38,487 nt of DNA, taken from the NCBI GenBank assembly GCA_019747705.1, contig JAIEQM010000118.1:1-38487 (forward strand). Reading direction: 5' to 3'. This document shows positions 26,465 through 34,331 of this stretch, in pieces (position 1 is the first letter of the stretch; each line of letters begins with the position of its first letter). The DNA is from Chitinophagaceae bacterium. Lineage in GTDB: Bacteria > Bacteroidota > Bacteroidia > Chitinophagales > Chitinophagaceae. The position numbers and the translations under genes are program-made. The notes beneath the pieces were generated by a model. The model had not been told where the DNA came from. It saw only the letters and a program-made list of their open reading frames with translations, and made no database searches.

Positions 26465-27809
26465 AAAGTTTCAGTTTAATACCATCAGTTGATGATTGTT
26501 CATTAATGATGAGCCGTTGTGATTCAGTTGAAAATCCTGTTGCATTAATACCAAGAAATAATGCTTTTGTTGAATACCGGCCTTCATTAATCACCGTATT
26601 GATGAAAGAAGTAATATCAAAAGTGTACCTGGTATCTTTTCCGTATAAATTATCAACTACTAAATTACCGTTTTGTATATTCCCGTTTAAGCCAAGAATA
26701 AAGTTATCAAAGCTGTTATCAGCGTTGCTTGTAACAAGGTTTAATTGCGGCGGCAGTTTGTAAGGGTAGCGGTATGTGCCCGGCGATGGTTTAACTTCAA
26801 GCTCTGCTTTTATTACACGCACAAACGGTGCAATTTCTTTGAGTGAAAGCAACTGGGGAAAGGTAATTTTCATGTAAGACGGTATATTGTTACTCAGATA
26901 AGCTCTGCCGTTCATTTTAGCACTTGCAATCACCTCTTTTTTAAACGGACGGAAACCAGAGAAAGGTGTTACTTTATTATTCTGGATGATATGATTAAAC
27001 TGTTTAACTGTCACATACCCAAATTCAACTGTTTTCTCTGTGAGGAAAACATCCCGTTCCCTGTAATAAATACGAAAGAGTTTATCACCCGCTCCGGCTC
27101 CGAAGTAATAAATAGTTTTGTTGAAATTGGAATCACCTTTAATACAAATACCTTTAAAATAATCCCTGAACTCATCCTGTGTACTTATTTCATCAGCATT
27201 ACGGCGCAGCTTGTTAAGTAAATCCTGTCCCAGTGTATCAGGCAGGCGGATGGTGATTTCTTTTTTACGGCCGGGGCGTAAATTGGTGATGATTGTTTGG
27301 CCCATAGCTGCAGTTTTACTTGCAAAAGAACGTGGGTAGTAATAGGTATTATCTTCTTCCTCTTCGTTTTCAAGCGGCTCCGTAAGTTCATGTACAGAAA
27401 GGGAAAGGGGCATCATCGTATCACCATAATAATTTCCCGTGGGTGCTAACACAAGCACAATGGAATCAAACAAGATGTTATTCGCATTAATATCACTCAC
27501 AGGGTTATTTACAGGAATTGCAATTTCTGCATATGTTTCAGCTGTTAGTTTTGAAAACAAAGTATCGTTATGTGTACCCAGCATCAGCACCCGCCCGCCT
27601 GATGTTATAAAGCTATCTGTTTTGTAAGTGGCTATATCCACTTTATAAGTATCAAAAAAAGAAAGATTGGGATCGTTCAGCACGTCATTATCTTCAAACA
27701 CCACATTTGTTTTGTAACAGGAAACCAGCAGCATAGAAATTGAAATACATGCCAGCAATTGCCGAACTATACTTTTTTGACAGTTATTTTGTTGCCTGCA
27801 AACACTCAT
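26448..27809 (-). CDS. DUF4270-family lipoprotein
   Basis: The 453-residue protein has a lipoprotein signal ending LLVSC with Cys31. The mature sequence starts DNDVLNDPNLSFFDTYKVDIATYKTDSF, then TLFSKLTAETYAEI, FDSIVLVLAPTGNYYGD, LSVHELTEPL and a C-terminal TRYTFDITSFINTVINEG with ALFLGI. This is the usual DUF4270 layout: a beta-sandwich-like lipoprotein described as DNRLRE-like. It is likely exposed at the outer membrane. The next gene overlaps it by 17 nt and encodes an outer-membrane barrel, while a kelch lipoprotein gene lies upstream across a hairpin. The three often occur together in Bacteroidota, suggesting a shared but unidentified surface task. Confidence 0.85.
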   Translation of the reverse strand: MSVCRQQNNCQKSIVRQLLACISISMLLVSCYKTNVVFEDNDVLNDPNLSFFDTYKVDIATYKTDSFITSGGRVLMLGTHNDTLFSKLTAETYAEIAIPVNNPVSDINANNILFDSIVLVLAPTGNYYGDTMMPLSLSVHELTEPLENEEEEDNTYYYPRSFASKTAAMGQTIITNLRPGRKKEITIRLPDTLGQDLLNKLRRNADEISTQDEFRDYFKGICIKGDSNFNKTIYYFGAGAGDKLFRIYYRERDVFLTEKTVEFGYVTVKQFNHIIQNNKVTPFSGFRPFKKEVIASAKMNGRAYLSNNIPSYMKITFPQLLSLKEIAPFVRVIKAELEVKPSPGTYRYPYKLPPQLNLVTSNADNSFDNFILGLNGNIQNGNLVVDNLYGKDTRYTFDITSFINTVINEGRYSTKALFLGINATGFSTESQRLIINEQSSTDGIKLKLYVLGL

Positions 27810-27846
27810 AACAGTTGTTTTATCAGTTTACAAAAAGATTGAAAGA

Positions 27847-27875
27847 ATAAGGGCAATAAGTGCTATTGCCCTTAT
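27847..27875 (-). terminator. hairpin between kelch and DUF4270 genes
   Basis: A perfect 12-bp stem, ATAAGGGCAATA/TATTGCCCTTAT, surrounds a 5-nt loop. On the minus strand a moderately T-rich tail (TTTCAATCTTTTTG) follows. It could end or attenuate transcription from the kelch gene before DUF4270 (start 27809). Confidence 0.6.
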
Positions 27876-27957
27876 GAACAGAACCCGAACCCTCGTATGA
27901 CTTGTATGCAATCTTACTTCAGGTACTGTAATATGCAGGCCCTCCCCTAACCTGTAT

Positions 27958-29013
27958 TTAGTTATCATTGTCATCCTGTTCTGCATCAGGAAAAAATTCC
28001 CACATATCATCAAACCGGAATGAACTGTTATTACCGCAGGTGATATAACCCCTGTTGTTAATGGAGAACCCAAGGCCACCTTCACGAGCAGAGCCTTCAA
28101 AAGCAGTTTTTTGCGCCCATGTATCTGAGCTGATATTATATTCCCATGTAGTAGCAATAATTCCGTTTCTGTTTCCATTAGTGAGATATGCTTTGCCGTT
28201 CATTACAAATGCCATAGCATTGGCACGGCGGATGTTGTCGCCATAATCATCATCATAGGAATCATCGCTTACGCTGTTAATTTTTCGTTTTTCTGTCCAT
28301 GTATTGGTAGCCGGGTTGTAAACCCAAAAATCAGTAAGGTAGCTGCCATTATTAAACCCTGTAACTACATAAGCTAATCCGTTGTTTACAAAAGCAACTG
28401 CATCACTGCGCTTAGAACCTCCAAGGCTTGCACGCTGCACCCATGTATTGCTGGCAGGATCATATTCATACATATCTTTTAAATAATTGCCGTCATACCC
28501 GCAGGTAACATATCCTTTACTGCCCAATGCAAATGCAACGGCTCCATAACGTGCTGTGCCTGCAAAATCTGCAATCCGTTTCCATGAGTTACTTGAAGGA
28601 TCATATTCCCAAAAATCTTTCAGGCGGTCATCATTATCATCATAACCGGTGCCTACATACCCTTTACCATTTACTGCAAATGCTACTGCAGAACTTCTTG
28701 CCACACCAGGAAAATCAGCAATACGAAACCATGTGTTAGCTGTTTGATCATAGCTCCAAAAATCATTTAATCGGTCGCTTCCATCATACCCCCCGCCCAC
28801 ATACAATCTGTTTCCAATCGTAAATGTTACTGCTTCAGTGCGGCCAACACCTTCAAATTCTGAGCTGCGTTTCCAGTTTCCAATAATATCTTCACTGCTG
28901 TCAGAGGAATTCTTTTTACAGGATGAAAGAGTCAAAATTGCAATCAATATTATCACAAGGCTGTAAAAGACGGAAGTGGAAGGAATCATTTTTTGAAGCA
29001 GTTTTTTCATCAT
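27958..29013 (-). CDS. kelch-repeat lipoprotein
   Basis: From ATG 29013 the product has 351 residues. The N-terminus MMKKLLQ..., with a hydrophobic stretch and LTLSSC, is a lipoprotein signal (Cys about 32). The rest is a six-bladed beta-propeller of kelch motifs. Each has GR-type entry (RTEAVTF, RSSAVAF, RYGAVAF, RSDAVAF, RANAMAF, REGGLGF), a Y-V-G-G/T-G-Y core and a W-YD-ANTW exit. A GTG at 29031 also opens the frame; it would lie 64 nt after site F, whereas ATG 29013 lies 82 nt after it. The start is therefore not settled. A hairpin follows, then the DUF4270 gene. Such propellers bind glycans or proteins at the surface; the target is unknown. Confidence 0.87.
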   Translation of the reverse strand: MMKKLLQKMIPSTSVFYSLVIILIAILTLSSCKKNSSDSSEDIIGNWKRSSEFEGVGRTEAVTFTIGNRLYVGGGYDGSDRLNDFWSYDQTANTWFRIADFPGVARSSAVAFAVNGKGYVGTGYDDNDDRLKDFWEYDPSSNSWKRIADFAGTARYGAVAFALGSKGYVTCGYDGNYLKDMYEYDPASNTWVQRASLGGSKRSDAVAFVNNGLAYVVTGFNNGSYLTDFWVYNPATNTWTEKRKINSVSDDSYDDDYGDNIRRANAMAFVMNGKAYLTNGNRNGIIATTWEYNISSDTWAQKTAFEGSAREGGLGFSINNRGYITCGNNSSFRFDDMWEFFPDAEQDDNDN

Positions 29014-29322
29014 ATGTTTTTTTTGAATCACAAAAATGATTGGGCCTGTGATAAAAAAAATGTTAACAGCTATGAGAAAGACAAATCAGCGATTGAAGCG
29101 GACAAAGAAAATAGTATTTGCCTTTTTCGATTACAACCGGGAGCTCACTCATCAGTATAATTGTGCTGCGCAGTAATTCTGCTTTACTACAGTCATCGAT
29201 TATTATCAACCAGTTATCATCTTCATCAGCCTCCTTATTACTTGATGTTGCTTTTCTGCCCCCTGCTGCAAAAAGATTTACAGTAAAATGATTCCTTCGT
29301 ATTTTGCATCCAAATCAATTTC
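29014..29322. other. 309-base region between kelch and thioesterase genes, with a possible relic frame
   Basis: It holds site F near the kelch side. On the minus strand, 29281 to 29063 is one open frame of 73 codons that lacks a plausible start codon; it includes NWLIIIDDCSKAELLRS and PVVIEKGKYYF, which look protein-like. A neighbouring frame supplies an ATG (about 29308), so a frameshifted relic is possible. Chance is equally possible. Confidence 0.3.
29096..29106 (-). promoter_or_regulatory. TTTGTCCG motif, site F (kelch gene)
   Basis: The minus strand reads TTTGTCCGCTT, 82 nt before ATG 29013 or 64 nt before GTG 29031. A second TTTGTC begins 21 nt downstream (about 29080-29085), giving a two-turn direct repeat. 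Confidence 0.5.
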
Positions 29323-29745
29323 ATGAGCCGCATCAAACTGCAAATGCCGCAGCAATTTTTGTACAGCACTGTTATTGCTATCCGTATTTCTGATATCAAT
29401 TACGGCAACCATGTGGGCAATGATGCTGTACTTTCACTCATACATGAAGCAAGGGTGCAGTTTTTAGCGGCACATGGTTTCAGTGAATTACAATGTGGCG
29501 GCGTGGGTTTGATTATGAGTGATGCCGGTATTGAGTTTAAAAAAGAAATTTTTTATGGTGATGTGGTAACAGCTCATGTTGCTGCTGTTGATTTTTCATC
29601 TGTGGGTTTTGATTTATATTATAAACTTGAAACCAATGGCAAAGCCGCCGTACTGGCTAAAACCGGGATGATTTGTTATGATTACGAAAAGAAAAAGATT
29701 GCACAGGTGCCGGAGGTGGTGAGAGAGAAGCTGGGAACTAATTAA
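29323..29745 (+). CDS. 4-hydroxybenzoyl-CoA-type (hotdog) acyl-CoA thioesterase
   Basis: The 140-residue protein belongs to the 4HBT/FatA-like hotdog family, which hydrolyses acyl-CoA or acyl-ACP thioesters. SDINYGNHVGNDAVLSLIHEARV lies at about 24-46, with the aspartate/asparagine and glutamate positions usual for the family. KKEIFYGDVVTAHV and GFDLYYKLETNGKAAVLAKTGMICYD follow. It is cytosolic with no signal peptide. The substrate is unknown; YbgC-like short-chain or fatty-acid hydrolysis are options. It is convergent with the TPR gene, and the two stop codons abut with no intervening base. Confidence 0.88.
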   Translation: MSRIKLQMPQQFLYSTVIAIRISDINYGNHVGNDAVLSLIHEARVQFLAAHGFSELQCGGVGLIMSDAGIEFKKEIFYGDVVTAHVAAVDFSSVGFDLYYKLETNGKAAVLAKTGMICYDYEKKKIAQVPEVVREKLGTN

Positions 29746-30261
29746 TCACTTCATCTCCTTTATCTCTTCCAGCAGTTTCCCGGCATAGCTGCTGTTCATC
29801 AATGAAAGTTCATTGTACTTTTTTACCGCTTCTGCTTTGTTGTTCTTTTTTACATAGCAAAGACCGAGATAATATACCGTAGTTTCTGTTTTAGGTTTGA
29901 ATTGATTGGCTTTGTTTAAATGCTCAACTGAAAGATCATATTGCTGCAGCGAATAATACGAATACCCAATTTCACCAAAGGCAGATGCATCTGTTGAATC
30001 CAGCGCTATTGCTTTTTGCAAATGCGGTACAGCTTTGGCAAACTGGGCAGTTTCATTATAACACCATCCAATATCATTGAGTGCTTTTGAATGATCGGGT
30101 TTGAGCTCCAGCAGTTTTAACAAAACAGGAATCGCTTCCGCACATTTGCGTTCTTTTTTGAATGCCAGCGCTTTGTTGTACAACTCCGCATCAGCCTGCG
30201 CCTGCAACTGAAATGTTCCAAAACAAACAACAACTATGATAAGGATTAACTGTTTCATCAA
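29746..30261 (-). CDS. secreted TPR-repeat protein
   Basis: The 171-residue protein has a signal peptide of about 22 residues (LQAQ). It then carries about four tetratricopeptide repeats: LYNKALAFKKERKCAEAIPVLLKLLELKPDHS, ALNDIGWCYNETAQFAKAVPHLQKAIALDSTD, AFGEIGYSYYSLQQYDLSVEHLNKANQFKPKT, and a partial last one with YYLGLCYVKKNNKAEAV. It is a periplasmic protein-binding scaffold of unknown partner. It lies alone, convergent with the thioesterase gene. The 115 nt upstream, before the aroE stop, contain only A-rich DNA. Confidence 0.85.
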   Translation of the reverse strand: MMKQLILIIVVVCFGTFQLQAQADAELYNKALAFKKERKCAEAIPVLLKLLELKPDHSKALNDIGWCYNETAQFAKAVPHLQKAIALDSTDASAFGEIGYSYYSLQQYDLSVEHLNKANQFKPKTETTVYYLGLCYVKKNNKAEAVKKYNELSLMNSSYAGKLLEEIKEMK

Positions 30262-30376
30262 TAAAAATTAATACAGGGTTGCAAGACCCCGGAACCAAAA
30301 TACAAAAAACAAATTTCAAAAAACAACAAAAGAAAACCGTTACTAAAAACTACTACCTTCTATCCACTAACATCAA

Positions 30377-31108
30377 CTATAAATTCCAAATCTTCCAGCC
30401 TTCTTCTGCCTGCAGCTCCAGCATTTGCAAACCATTTTTAATAACGGCCCCCTGCTGCTCCGCCATTTGTAAAAAAACAGTTTTTTCAGGATTGTACACC
30501 AGGTCATAACACAAATGCAATGAACTGATGCCTTCATAAGGCAAGGATGGTCGGGCATCAACATTCGGTTGCATGCCCAGGGGTGTGGTGTTGATGATAA
30601 GTGGATAATGAGCCATCATGGCCGCATTCAAATCATCATAACTCAATATGCCTTCAGCTTTTTTCCTGGAAACATAGCTGAATTCAATACCCAGCTTCTT
30701 TAACACCCATGCCACAGCTTTGGCAGCGCCACCTGTACCCAGCACCAAAGCTTTTGTATGATGAGGTCGGAGTAATGGCAGTAATGATTGTTCAAACCCC
30801 ACCACATCAGTATTATAACCTGTTAACCGGCCATTATCAATTTTAATACAGTTAACCGCCCTTATTTCTTTTACTGCATCTGATGTTTCATGAAGATAAG
30901 GTACTACCTGCTCTTTGTATGGAATGGTAACATTTAACCCGCAAAGATGGGGATGAGAGGCTATAAGCTGCGGAACCAATTCAATCTGTTCAACAGGGAA
31001 AAGTTCATACACACAATCTTGCAGCCCTTCCCGAATAAATTTTTGAGTGAAATAATTTTTAGAAAAGGAATGCGAAAGCGGATAACCAATTAACCCGTAT
31101 AATTTCAT
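30377..31108 (-). CDS. aroE: shikimate dehydrogenase
   Basis: This enzyme reduces 3-dehydroshikimate to shikimate with NADPH, step 4 of the shikimate pathway to aromatic amino acids and folate. The 243-residue length suits Bacteroidota AroE. It has the substrate serines S12/S14 in YPLSHSFS, NVTIPYK with catalytic K65, YNTDVVGF with D101, the Rossmann loop LGTGGAAKAV at 123-132, INTTPLGM, and a C-terminal EEGWKIWN. The start overlaps the upstream gene's stop as ATGA (31105-31108), so translational coupling is likely. That neighbour is a phosphosulfolactate synthase-like enzyme, not a usual aromatic-pathway gene. Confidence 0.95.
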   Translation of the reverse strand: MKLYGLIGYPLSHSFSKNYFTQKFIREGLQDCVYELFPVEQIELVPQLIASHPHLCGLNVTIPYKEQVVPYLHETSDAVKEIRAVNCIKIDNGRLTGYNTDVVGFEQSLLPLLRPHHTKALVLGTGGAAKAVAWVLKKLGIEFSYVSRKKAEGILSYDDLNAAMMAHYPLIINTTPLGMQPNVDARPSLPYEGISSLHLCYDLVYNPEKTVFLQMAEQQGAVIKNGLQMLELQAEEGWKIWNL

Positions 31109-31878
31109 TGGCCTTCCTTTTTATCAAGAAACAGGTGAAAGGTATCGCCCCGCAAACCAATACGCATGGCTTCCAGTGCAATTAATTCATGCGGTGCAAT
31201 ATTGCCGAGGTTTACATTGCAGCCAATGAGTTCAATAAAATACAATGCCTGTGCTTTTTGCGGCGCTTCCCAGATAATTTTTTCTTCAGGTATCTTGGTG
31301 AGAATTTCCTGCACCAAACCTTCACGCACTTCACCACTGCCACGGTAGATGCCCACATTACCTGCTTCCCTGGCTTCAGCAATTACATAACTGGAACCTG
31401 CTTCCAGTTCTGCACTCATCAGTTCAATCCATTTGTAAGGAGGAATAATATGTGCGGCGTCTTTACTGCCCACTTCGCTCAGCACAGTGCCATATTTGGT
31501 GAGTTTTTCAATATAACCGCATTTCTCTGCATGAGGAATAGTAATGGAACCATCACTCACTTCCATCCAGTCAATTCCAAAATCTTTGCACACCGCAATA
31601 TAATCTTCAAACTGGTTGCGGATCAAAAAAGCTTCAAACAAAGTGCCGCCGAAATAAACCGGCAACCCATAAGATTTATAGAGTTCCACTTTTTCATGCA
31701 GATTGGGCGTTACAAAGGAAGTACCGAAGCCAAGTTTCAATACATCAATATGCGGATGGGCTGCACTCAAAAAATTCTTGGCCTCCTCCAAACCCAGCCC
31801 TTTATCCATTACCATGGTAATGCCATGTTTCCGGGGTTTGGGCATGCGGTGGGGTATTTGTGATAAGTTGAAATTCAT
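31105..31878 (-). CDS. comA: phosphosulfolactate synthase (ComA-like)
   Basis: The 257-residue TIM-barrel enzyme adds sulfite to phosphoenolpyruvate to make (R)-phosphosulfolactate, known from coenzyme M synthesis in methanogens and sulfolactate formation in Bacillus. Recognisable segments are KPRKHGITMVMDKGLG, HIDVLKLGFGTSF, VYFGGTLFEAFL, WMEVSDGSITIP, VLSEVGSKD, SYVIAEARE and IWEAPQKAQ. Length matches the family. An upstream TTG (31902) extends the frame but overlaps a promoter-like TATTTTTG box, so ATG 31878 is chosen. It overlaps aroE by 4 nt. In Bacteroidota the product could feed sulfolactate, cysteate or sulfonolipid routes; that is inference. Confidence 0.88.
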   Translation of the reverse strand: MNFNLSQIPHRMPKPRKHGITMVMDKGLGLEEAKNFLSAAHPHIDVLKLGFGTSFVTPNLHEKVELYKSYGLPVYFGGTLFEAFLIRNQFEDYIAVCKDFGIDWMEVSDGSITIPHAEKCGYIEKLTKYGTVLSEVGSKDAAHIIPPYKWIELMSAELEAGSSYVIAEAREAGNVGIYRGSGEVREGLVQEILTKIPEEKIIWEAPQKAQALYFIELIGCNVNLGNIAPHELIALEAMRIGLRGDTFHLFLDKKEGQ

Positions 31879-31899
31879 TTGCCTGATTTTATATGTGCG

Positions 31900-31907
31900 C
31901 AAAAATA
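31900..31907 (-). promoter_or_regulatory. candidate -7 box of the comA-aroE unit
   Basis: The minus strand reads TATTTTTG, a perfect TAnnTTTG, 21 nt before the comA ATG at 31878. A -33 TTTG at the expected 19-21 nt is not found, so this is tentative. Confidence 0.35.
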
Positions 31908-32129
31908 AGGAAGTGGGAACAAACGGGGCTGATGAGAATGATTTTGGGAGAAAGGCGCTGTGTAAATGTGCTCCGTTGAAATGGAACTATAAACGAAGCT
32001 ATGTTCTGCAATTGCAAGAGTTGAATGAGGTTGTACTGCCTCTTATCCCTTCCCCGCCCCAAAAAAATATTTTTCCGTCGCCATGCAACATTCTTTTACA
32101 ACTTTATACTTTAAATAAACCGCATCATT

Positions 32130-32693
32130 TTGAACACGGCTACTGCAACACTTACTGCTGAAATATTGGTACAGCAATGCCTCAAAGGGGATTCATCGGC
32201 CTGCCGGTTGCTGTACAACCGTTACAGCCAGGCTATGTTTAATACCGCATTGCGTATTGTGAACCGGAGAGATGATGCAGAAGATGTGCTGCAGGATAGT
32301 TTTATTGACGCTTTTCAGCAACTGGCGGGGTTTGAAGGCAGGAGCACATTTGGCGCATGGCTCAAACAGATTGTGGTGAACAAAAGCATCAGTTTTTTAC
32401 GAAAGAAAAAAGTGTTGCTGGCTGATATTGATGGCCATGCAGATCATATTGCTGATGAAGGGCCGGGAGATGATGAAGGTTTTTATTTTTCAGTTGATAC
32501 CATTAAAAAAGCCATTCAGCAATTACCGGATGGTTACCGTGCCGTACTGAGTTTGTATTTGTTTGAAGAGTATAAACAGGAAGAAATTGCACAGATGCTT
32601 AACATCAGTCACGGTACCGTACGCACACAATACATGAGAGCAAAAAACAAATTGGTGAACATTTTAAAAGAGGGAGCCTACCATGAGCAGTAA
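32130..32693 (+). CDS. ECF-type RNA polymerase sigma factor (second module)
   Basis: The 187-residue group IV sigma factor starts with TTG at 32130. The next in-frame ATG lies inside region 2 and would truncate it, so TTG is the best start. Region 2 (about 25-95) includes RRDDAEDVLQDSFIDAFQQLAGFEG and FGAWLKQIVVNKSISFLRKKK. Region 4 (about 125-182) includes LPDGYRAVLSLYLFEEYKQEE and the helix-turn-helix IAQMLNISHGTVRTQYMRAK. The stop overlaps the anti-sigma start by 11 nt. It leads a three-gene operon ending in a terminator at 34332-34357. Confidence 0.92.
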   Translation: MNTATATLTAEILVQQCLKGDSSACRLLYNRYSQAMFNTALRIVNRRDDAEDVLQDSFIDAFQQLAGFEGRSTFGAWLKQIVVNKSISFLRKKKVLLADIDGHADHIADEGPGDDEGFYFSVDTIKKAIQQLPDGYRAVLSLYLFEEYKQEEIAQMLNISHGTVRTQYMRAKNKLVNILKEGAYHEQ

Positions 32694-33264
32694 ACTGGAA
32701 CAATTTATAAAAGAACACCGCAGTGAGTTTAATGATGAACGTCCCTCAAAAAATGTGTGGGATGAAATTGAAGCCACATTACCTCAAAAGAAAACAGCAA
32801 GAGTTGTTTCCATAAATATGATGTACAAATGGGTGGCGGCAGCAGCGGTTGTGTGTATCGTTCTTACATCAACTTACTTTGTTTATTTGAAAAGAACGGA
32901 TCAATCCGTAGCTCAAACTTCAACAAAAGAGAATAATGCGGCACCTCAAAATATTGCACCGGAATATGCTTCTCAAATAAATCAACAGTTCAAGGCCATT
33001 CAAACAAGACAACAGGAACTGAAAGCAGCCACGGCTGATCATCCTGAGCTGTATAAAGAATTTCTGTCGGATCTGCAGGTCCTGGACAGTACGTATCAAA
33101 TGCTGCAACGGCAGACAGCCCAAACACCCAACCGGGATGTAATTATAAAAGCGATGATTCAGAATCTGCAACTGCAGGCAGAGTTACTGTACCGTCAATT
33201 AATGATTACCAACGAAATCAAAAAAGACAACACACCCGGCAACAGAACGAATGATATTCATTAA
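32683..33264 (+). CDS. membrane anti-sigma-like protein with one Trp motif
   Basis: The 193-residue single-pass protein is the likely anti-sigma factor for the ECF factor whose gene it overlaps by 11 nt. The cytosolic N-terminus has ERPSKNVWDEIEATL with W26, the same Trp-helix motif that occurs four times in the 8943-9908 protein. The membrane helix lies at about 50-68 (WVAAAAVVCIVLTSTYFVYL). The periplasmic part is a long helical or coiled-coil stretch (about 95-185), including RQQELKAA and LQLQAELLYRQL. No zinc-binding anti-sigma motif is seen. It precedes the DUF4097-like gene. Confidence 0.82.
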   Translation: MSSKLEQFIKEHRSEFNDERPSKNVWDEIEATLPQKKTARVVSINMMYKWVAAAAVVCIVLTSTYFVYLKRTDQSVAQTSTKENNAAPQNIAPEYASQINQQFKAIQTRQQELKAATADHPELYKEFLSDLQVLDSTYQMLQRQTAQTPNRDVIIKAMIQNLQLQAELLYRQLMITNEIKKDNTPGNRTNDIH

Positions 33265-33280
33265 CAAAAACATTATAACA

Positions 33281-34300
33281 ATGAAAAAAATATGTTCAAT
33301 CTTAGTCATCATCATGATGAGTGCAAGCCTTTTTGCCCAACAGGAAGGCATTGAATACAAATCAAAAAAAAAGACAGAGCAATACAACAAACCAACCAAA
33401 CGTTACGGGCATTTTAAAGAAAGTAACATCTCCAAAACGTATCCCGCATCGGGCAATACTTTGCAGATTGATAATCAATTTGGAGCCGTAAAAGTAATTA
33501 CATGGGATAAAAATGAAATTAAAGTAGATGTACATATTGAAGCAAGCTCAGACAAAGAAGAAGTAGCTGAAAAAACATTTAACAGCATTCAGGTTGAGGA
33601 AAGCAAACAGGGCAACAGCATCCAGTTTAAAACTAAATTGGGTGATGATAAAGGGAACAATTATAACTGTAAGAATTGCACGAGTACTATGGAAATCAGT
33701 TATACCATTCAATTGCCCGCTTCAACACCACTCAAAATTTATAATCAGTTTGGAAGCACAACAGTTCCTGATTATAACGGCGCCCTCACATTGGTAAGCA
33801 AATTCGGAACGCTTATAACCGGTTCCTTATCCAGGGTTGAAAAACTTTGGGTTGAATTTGGAAAAACAACTATTAAAAGTTTGAATAATGCTGCCGCTAC
33901 TTTTAAGTTCACAGAAGTTATAATTAATAATCTCTCCGGCAGCAACACTATCAAAATGGAGTTTTGCGGCAGCGGTAAAATTGTACTTGGTAATGACCTT
34001 GCAAGCCTGCAATTAACCGAAAGTTACAGCACGGTGAATCTCAAACCGGTTTCTGATTTTTCGGCCGCTTACCGCATTCGCACCAGCTTCAGCACTTTAA
34101 AAAACAGAAGCAATGCCGGTATTAAACGTACAGATGAACCGGACCGTTACGGCCCCGATTCAGAAAAAGAATATGAAGGTAAAAGCGGCAGCGGCGCATC
34201 AAAGATTGATATCAAATCCAGTTTTGGCACCATCATTATTGGTGAAGCAACAACTGAGGAAATGAAAGAGAAAAAAGAAAAAGCAGAAGCTAAGATTTAA
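33281..34300 (+). CDS. secreted DUF4097-like beta-repeat protein
   Basis: From ATG 33281 the product has 339 residues and a signal peptide ending near residue 20 (SLFAQ). The frame opens at 33251, but the earlier ATG gives no signal and overlaps the preceding gene. The mature part carries a recurring (Q/K/E/S)FG-x3-(I/V/T) element: NQFGAVKV, NQFGSTTV, SKFGTLIT, VEFGKTTI and SSFGTIII. This suggests a stacked beta-solenoid as in DUF4097/DUF4098 adhesin-like proteins. A GDDKGNNYNCKNC loop has two cysteines. It is the last gene of the second ECF operon, followed by a terminator. Such proteins appear as ECF-regulated outputs in Bacteroidota; function unknown. Confidence 0.7.
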   Translation: MKKICSILVIIMMSASLFAQQEGIEYKSKKKTEQYNKPTKRYGHFKESNISKTYPASGNTLQIDNQFGAVKVITWDKNEIKVDVHIEASSDKEEVAEKTFNSIQVEESKQGNSIQFKTKLGDDKGNNYNCKNCTSTMEISYTIQLPASTPLKIYNQFGSTTVPDYNGALTLVSKFGTLITGSLSRVEKLWVEFGKTTIKSLNNAAATFKFTEVIINNLSGSNTIKMEFCGSGKIVLGNDLASLQLTESYSTVNLKPVSDFSAAYRIRTSFSTLKNRSNAGIKRTDEPDRYGPDSEKEYEGKSGSGASKIDIKSSFGTIIIGEATTEEMKEKKEKAEAKI

Positions 34301-34331
34301 GTTTAAGATAAAGAACGATTGCCTTGTCATC

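Noticed and set aside
27828..28178. 116-codon minus-strand frame that might have been a DUF4907-type partner of DUF4270
   Set aside because: It is mostly a shadow of the kelch gene and its unique tail does not resemble DUF4907.
31189..31863. 224-codon plus-strand open frame
   Set aside because: It lies wholly antisense to the well-supported comA gene and has no recognisable domain; composition is Phe/His/Cys-rich like other shadow frames.
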